Shown: in pieces, positions 60,301 to 64,000 of the stretch
Position numbering within the stretch: the first letter of the stretch is position 1
How the letters are laid out: each line of letters opens with the position of its first letter
Source: Cladopsammia gracilis
Taxonomy: Eukaryota; Cnidaria; Anthozoa; Scleractinia; Dendrophylliidae
Length of the DNA: 64,000 nt
Assembly (NCBI GenBank): GCA_022457155.1
Contig: JAJGOT010000198.1
Span: 159,001 to 223,000 of the forward strand
Reading direction: 5' to 3'
Notes under the pieces: generated by a model
What the model saw: the letters and a program-made list of their open reading frames with translations, nothing else
What the model was told of the DNA's origin: nothing
Databases searched by the model: none
Program-made: the position numbers and the translations under genes

Positions 60301-60744
60301 AAATCTTGAATTTACAGACTTGGTACTATCTCCTGTTGAAAACAAAATCTCTGTAAATTCGTTTGACAGACATTTTATATAGTTTTGTTGTCTTGTTCTT
60401 TATAAAATGTTTGTAAAATGTTTATAAATTGTAGGAGCTGTAGTGAGAGGAAAGACTTACAATTTACAGACTTTATAAAATCTACTAACAATATTTGTAA
60501 ATCTTCTATTTACAAAGATTTAATAACGCCTAGTTTTCTAATATAAAATGTCTGTAAATGGCACTGCGTAATTTTAATTTTAATTCAGTTACCAAATCTC
60601 TGTAAATTAATGTGGTCCCCAAGGGGAACATCTAATGACAAACGAGGAATTAAAAAATCTCTGTAAATTGACACAAACAAACATAATCTTTCTCCGAATC
60701 GTCTATATAGAATTTTTAAAGCTATATCCAGTGTTCACTCACAC
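57370..60744. other. Upstream flank of gene A, no gene recognised
   Basis: The region holds one MITE copy (59075-59351), words shared with the 53873 element near 58650-58880, and short open frames. One 85-codon plus frame (57543-57800) matches nothing I recognise. Gene A's promoter should lie just above 57370, but I see no TATA box. Confidence 0.5.
59075..59351. mobile_element. ~280-bp inverted-repeat MITE, copy 5
   Basis: AGAGCGGTTTTCGAATGAATG at the left and CACTCAATTGGACCCCGCTCT at the right. It is more diverged than copies 2-4. Confidence 0.85.
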
Positions 60745-61080
60745 AATCTGAGAAATTCAAAATACAGCCTTTTCGTTCCTAGACCGAGTACTGAAGCAGG
60801 CAAACGAAGTTTGCAATAGCGCGGTTCTGTTCTCTGGAACAGCTTGCCTTTGAGCGCTAAGATGTAGCTCACTCTTAGCTCTTTTAAATCATGCATTTCC
60901 TTTTATCTAATTTAATGATAGTTAATAAAGGATACTTTTTATAGTTTTTAGTATAATCCCGTATAGATAATGAATTTAGTTAGACAATTTAATTGAGTTA
61001 CGTTATTAATCTGTTGCTGATTAAGGCTCAACGGAAGAACATGTATTATGAATTGACACCGCGTACGATAAATAAAGTTT
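60745..61080 (+). pseudogene. LINE 3' end: ORF2 C-terminus with two stops, plus tail
   Basis: Translation gives LRNSKYSLFVPRPSTEAGKR, then after an in-frame stop RGSVLWNSLPLSAKM and LTLSSFKSC, the typical end of a non-LTR ORF2. The 3' UTR ends with GATAAATAAAG near 61075. Confidence 0.65.
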
Positions 61081-61095
61081 ACCTACCTAACTGGG

Positions 61096-61440
61096 CATTA
61101 TAAAATCGCTGTAAATTGACGCAAACGGAGCATCATAGAATCTCTGTCAATTGACGTAAATGGGGCATTATAAAATCTCTGTAAATTGACGCAAATGGGG
61201 CATTGTAAAATCTCTGTAAATTGACGCAAACGGGGCAGTATAAAATCTCTGTAAATTGACGCAAACGGGGCATTATGAAATCTCTGTAAATTGACGCAAA
61301 CGGGGCATCATAAAAACTCTGTAAATTGACGCAAACGGGGAACTATAAAATCTCTGTAAATTGACGCAAACGGGGCATTATGAAATCTCTGAAAATTGAC
61401 GCAAACGGGGCATCACAAAATCTCTGTAAATTAACGCAAA
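61096..61440 (+). repeat. Ten-unit 35-bp tandem repeat
   Basis: CATTATAAAATCTCTGTAAA-type units start at 61096, 61131, 61166, 61201, 61236 and so on, a strict 35-bp period with few substitutions. The word AAATCTCTGTAAATT also occurs singly at about 60345, 60595 and 60655, which may be the source. Confidence 0.92.
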
Positions 61441-61821
61441 TGAGTACAACCGACTATTTGTTTTTGTAAAGTAGGCATTGTACTACTCGATATTTTGAGT
61501 TAGTGTACTTAAAATTTGACTTAAATATTTAATCCAACATAAGTGAGTTGAAACAACTTCTTAGGGACTGTGCAATAATTATCAGGTGGGGGGGGGGGGG
61601 GGGGGTTGGAAAATGGGCTTCAAGTAGGAAAATATTACGTAATACCCCCTTCTAAAGGAGCGAATTTAGTTATTGCCCCTCCCTCTGATCAGTCAGAAAT
61701 TTTTTATGATCCCCCCTCTTCACACACCTTTTATATACAATTACCCAACATTTTCTTCATATACACCTACCTGTTATTGCTACGAGGTAATGTTTGTTCC
61801 AGACGTGGATATACAGCAATG

Positions 61822-62085
61822 CTACATGTTAACGTGTTGGACATCCGTATCTGGAACAAACATGACCTCCAAGCAGTGTTCAACAAAGCTATCCGATTCC
61901 ACTTCTGAATCACTTGATTGCGAATCCGAGTTGCTTGCACTGGAACTAATTTCCTCGTTAACGTTCTCTTGGGTTTCTCGTGGGATGCAAGAATGATCAC
62001 CACGAACGTACTGGAGAACTCGTTCAACCAGTGCCACTTTACCTCCACTGATCTTAAGACCATGCTGGTTGAGGTGCATCTTCAA
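61822..62085 (-). pseudogene. SAP-like domain fragment
   Basis: The frame reads MKMHLNQHGLKISGGKVALV then ERVLQYV, matching the L-x-x-H/K-G-L-x-x-x-G-x-K-x-x-L-x-x-R pattern of SAP DNA-binding motifs. A Ser/Asp/Glu-rich acidic segment follows. It may be the N-terminal exon of an element-encoded protein. Confidence 0.45.
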
Positions 62086-62426
62086 TCTGTTGCAATATGA
62101 TTATCTATGTTGTAGTGAAATTATGATTTTTGTGCAATTATTATTTTGTGTGCAGTGGTTCAAATTTATTTTGAACCAGTGCAAAATATTTGAACTGGAA
62201 CAAAATATTTTCACCATGCAAGGCAAAATATTTGCACTGACGTATACCATATTCTACTGTTCAAATGTTGTGGACAATTCAAATTTAAAAAGCCAGAAAC
62301 TCTTTATCACAATATTCATCTCTATATTATAGAGAGAGAAGAATAGATAATCGTATTGCCACAGACTGAAATTGCAGTTCAGCCACAGAACAGATCATCA
62401 AGCCTTTCAATGTGAACTATGTAAGG

Positions 62427-62552
62427 GTTATTGACCAGGAGCGAGGGGATATGTGATATATTCCCCTCGATCGTGGCGTACCCGAGGGCGTAGCCCGAGG
62501 GAACGCCACGAGGGGAATATATCACATATCCCCGAGGGACTGGTCAATAACA
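62427..62552. mobile_element. Terminal hairpin of a nested element (TTATTGACCAG...CTGGTCAATAA)
   Basis: A ~126-bp near-perfect hairpin has GTGATATATTCCCCTCG arms. CTTATTTTCCACCT follows immediately and is mirrored by AGGTGGAAAATAAG at about 63372-63385, so the nested element probably spans 62427-63385. Confidence 0.6.
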
Positions 62553-63809
62553 TGCTTATTTTCCACCTTGTGAGGTTTTCTAAAACAAAGAAATTATTAT
62601 TTTTTCGGAGAATAACATTCCGTTCAATTCAAATGCAAAAAAGCATGATTCCGCAAGGCCGCATTAGGATCACGGCACATTACGAAGCGAGACGGTAAAC
62701 ATGTTTTGCTTTTGTCAAATTTGCATTGAGCACGTTGGTTCGTCATGAGTAGAAGGAGAGAGAGAGAAGAAAATGTATGAACAGTACTCGTGGTCTCGCC
62801 ATGGCCCAACTGCTCGCCTTCATCTTTCGAAGATCATTGGAGTGGTTGCGGTGTGTTTTCCAAGGGAAAGCGGCAGAAACATATTTAGGTTCAAGCGTAA
62901 AACGAGGCGTCGTACATTATTGAAGACCCCACGCCTGAATCGAGGTACGATACCATCGAATAATATTATTAACATTTCGCTTTTTGGTCGCGACCGGCAA
63001 GTTAATTACGTAGGAATATGATTGATAAAGTTGTCTTTTTTTGTAAACAAAAAATATTGACCGATGCTAGAGCGTTTTCCTTGTTACGCCCTATTTTGTC
63101 TTCCCGTTTATGTTATTCTGTTATGAGGGGAATAAGTCGAGGGGACTAAGGCGAGGGGAATATGTCGAGGGGAATATGTTGGGGGGAATATGTTGAGGGC
63201 AATATGTTGAGGGGAATATATAATCCTTTGTTTTGCTATTGTTATCAGCCATTGTTTTCAGCCCCGCCTCTCCCCTGTTACAATCAAAGCCGCACCCAGC
63301 TTTTCAGACACTGTAATGAACGGGGTTATGTGATATATTCCCCTGAAAAGAACAAAGAAAACCGAGCTAGGTGGAAAATAAGAACACTTGAACATAATGT
63401 TTAGCCCCCTCCTCTTGAGTGACTTATTTTACTTTGAGTCTCCCCTTTCCTTGCTTTGATATTACTTTATGCCACCCCCCCCCCCTCTGGTTTTCCAACC
63501 CCCTCCTGATAATTATTGCGCAGTCCCTTATCAGAAATTATTTTGAGAAAATCAAGTGGAAGTCACCTTTTACTGCTTTTACTCAAACATACGATTAAAA
63601 ACTAGTCACCGCAGTGAGTAAGTGCTTCTCACTCAAATTCAAAATATGAGTTAATTCTTAACCAAATAAAGTGAGTTGAAATAACTCTTTATTTTGAGTG
63701 AACTTAGTGTAACAGTCCGACATCGATTCAAACGTGAGCAAAAGCACACACATAAGAGATTGCCGCTTCCGTCTCGAGCGAGAGCGAGAAAAAACGTATC
63801 ATTCAAAGG

Positions 63810-63825
<16 letters not shown>

Positions 63826-63880
<55 letters not shown>
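63826..63880. repeat. (A)n(TA)n microsatellite
   Basis: A run of about 17 A followed by about 25 TA dinucleotides. Confidence 0.95.
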
Positions 63881-64000
63881 TACAATCATGTATACAATGT
63901 GCCCTCCCGGTTGTTACCATAATGGCTTTATGGCAACTCCTGAACTTGGGCACAGGATGTACGGTTACACATTGTTGGATTGCATTGTGGAGTCACGAGA

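Larger units (their letters stand above)
61561..63530. mobile_element. ~2-kb inverted-repeat transposon carrying a SAP-like fragment
   Basis: TTAGGGACTGTGCAATAATT at the left and AATTATTGCGCAGTCCCTTA at the right are near-perfect 26-bp inverted ends, each followed by G/C runs and GTTGGAAAA. The interior holds a SAP-like coding fragment on the minus strand and a second hairpin element. No transposase was recognised. Confidence 0.7.

Noticed and set aside
61096..61440. CRISPR-like direct repeats
   Set aside because: The 35-bp units are contiguous with no spacers, and the genome is eukaryotic.

Overview
The window is animal (eukaryotic) nuclear DNA: AT-rich, intron-rich and loaded with short transposable elements. 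Secreted multidomain genes built from WSC, thyroglobulin type-1, SEA, laminin-G, TSP1, fibrinogen-like, EGF and Kunitz modules, together with Penelope-type retroelements, tRNA-derived SINEs and many TTAA/TA-flanked miniature elements, suggest an anthozoan cnidarian, probably a stony coral or sea anemone. The taxon is an inference.

Gene B runs on the minus strand from a signal-peptide exon at 47.1 kb to beyond the left edge of the window. I placed 46 coding exons (about 10.2 kb of coding sequence, about 3,390 residues). Every neighbouring pair is phase-compatible, nearly all are phase 1 on both sides, and no internal stop was met in the frames I followed, so I read them as one gene. From the N-terminus: signal peptide; WSC; short linker; Asn/Ser- then Pro/Tyr/Ala-rich region; three thyroglobulin type-1 repeats with two papilin-like CC motifs; SEA-like domain; laminin-G-like domain; Cys/Pro-rich repeats; twelve TSP1 modules; fibrinogen-like domain; two more TSP1; four EGF; two Kunitz; a second laminin-G-like domain; and at least four copies of a roughly 90-100 residue domain I do not recognise. 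The 3' end lies outside the window. The product should be a secreted adhesive or matrix protein.

Gene A (54.6-57.4 kb, minus) has three exons: signal peptide, WSC and a short tail. Its WSC exon is about two-thirds identical to that of gene B, so the two are local paralogues.

The remaining sequence is introns and intergenic DNA full of mobile elements: two nested Penelope-like elements with GIY-YIG endonuclease sequence (21.2-23.7 kb, 14-bp target duplication), a tRNA-derived SINE, LINE 3' fragments, five copies of a ~280-bp inverted-repeat element, several TTAA-bounded families, hAT-like elements, terminal-hairpin elements, an element carrying a SAP-like coding fragment (61.6-63.5 kb), an 88-112 bp repeat family shared between a MITE and dispersed arrays, and simple repeats. 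I found no convincing plus-strand host gene, no functional tRNA or rRNA, and no CRISPR array.
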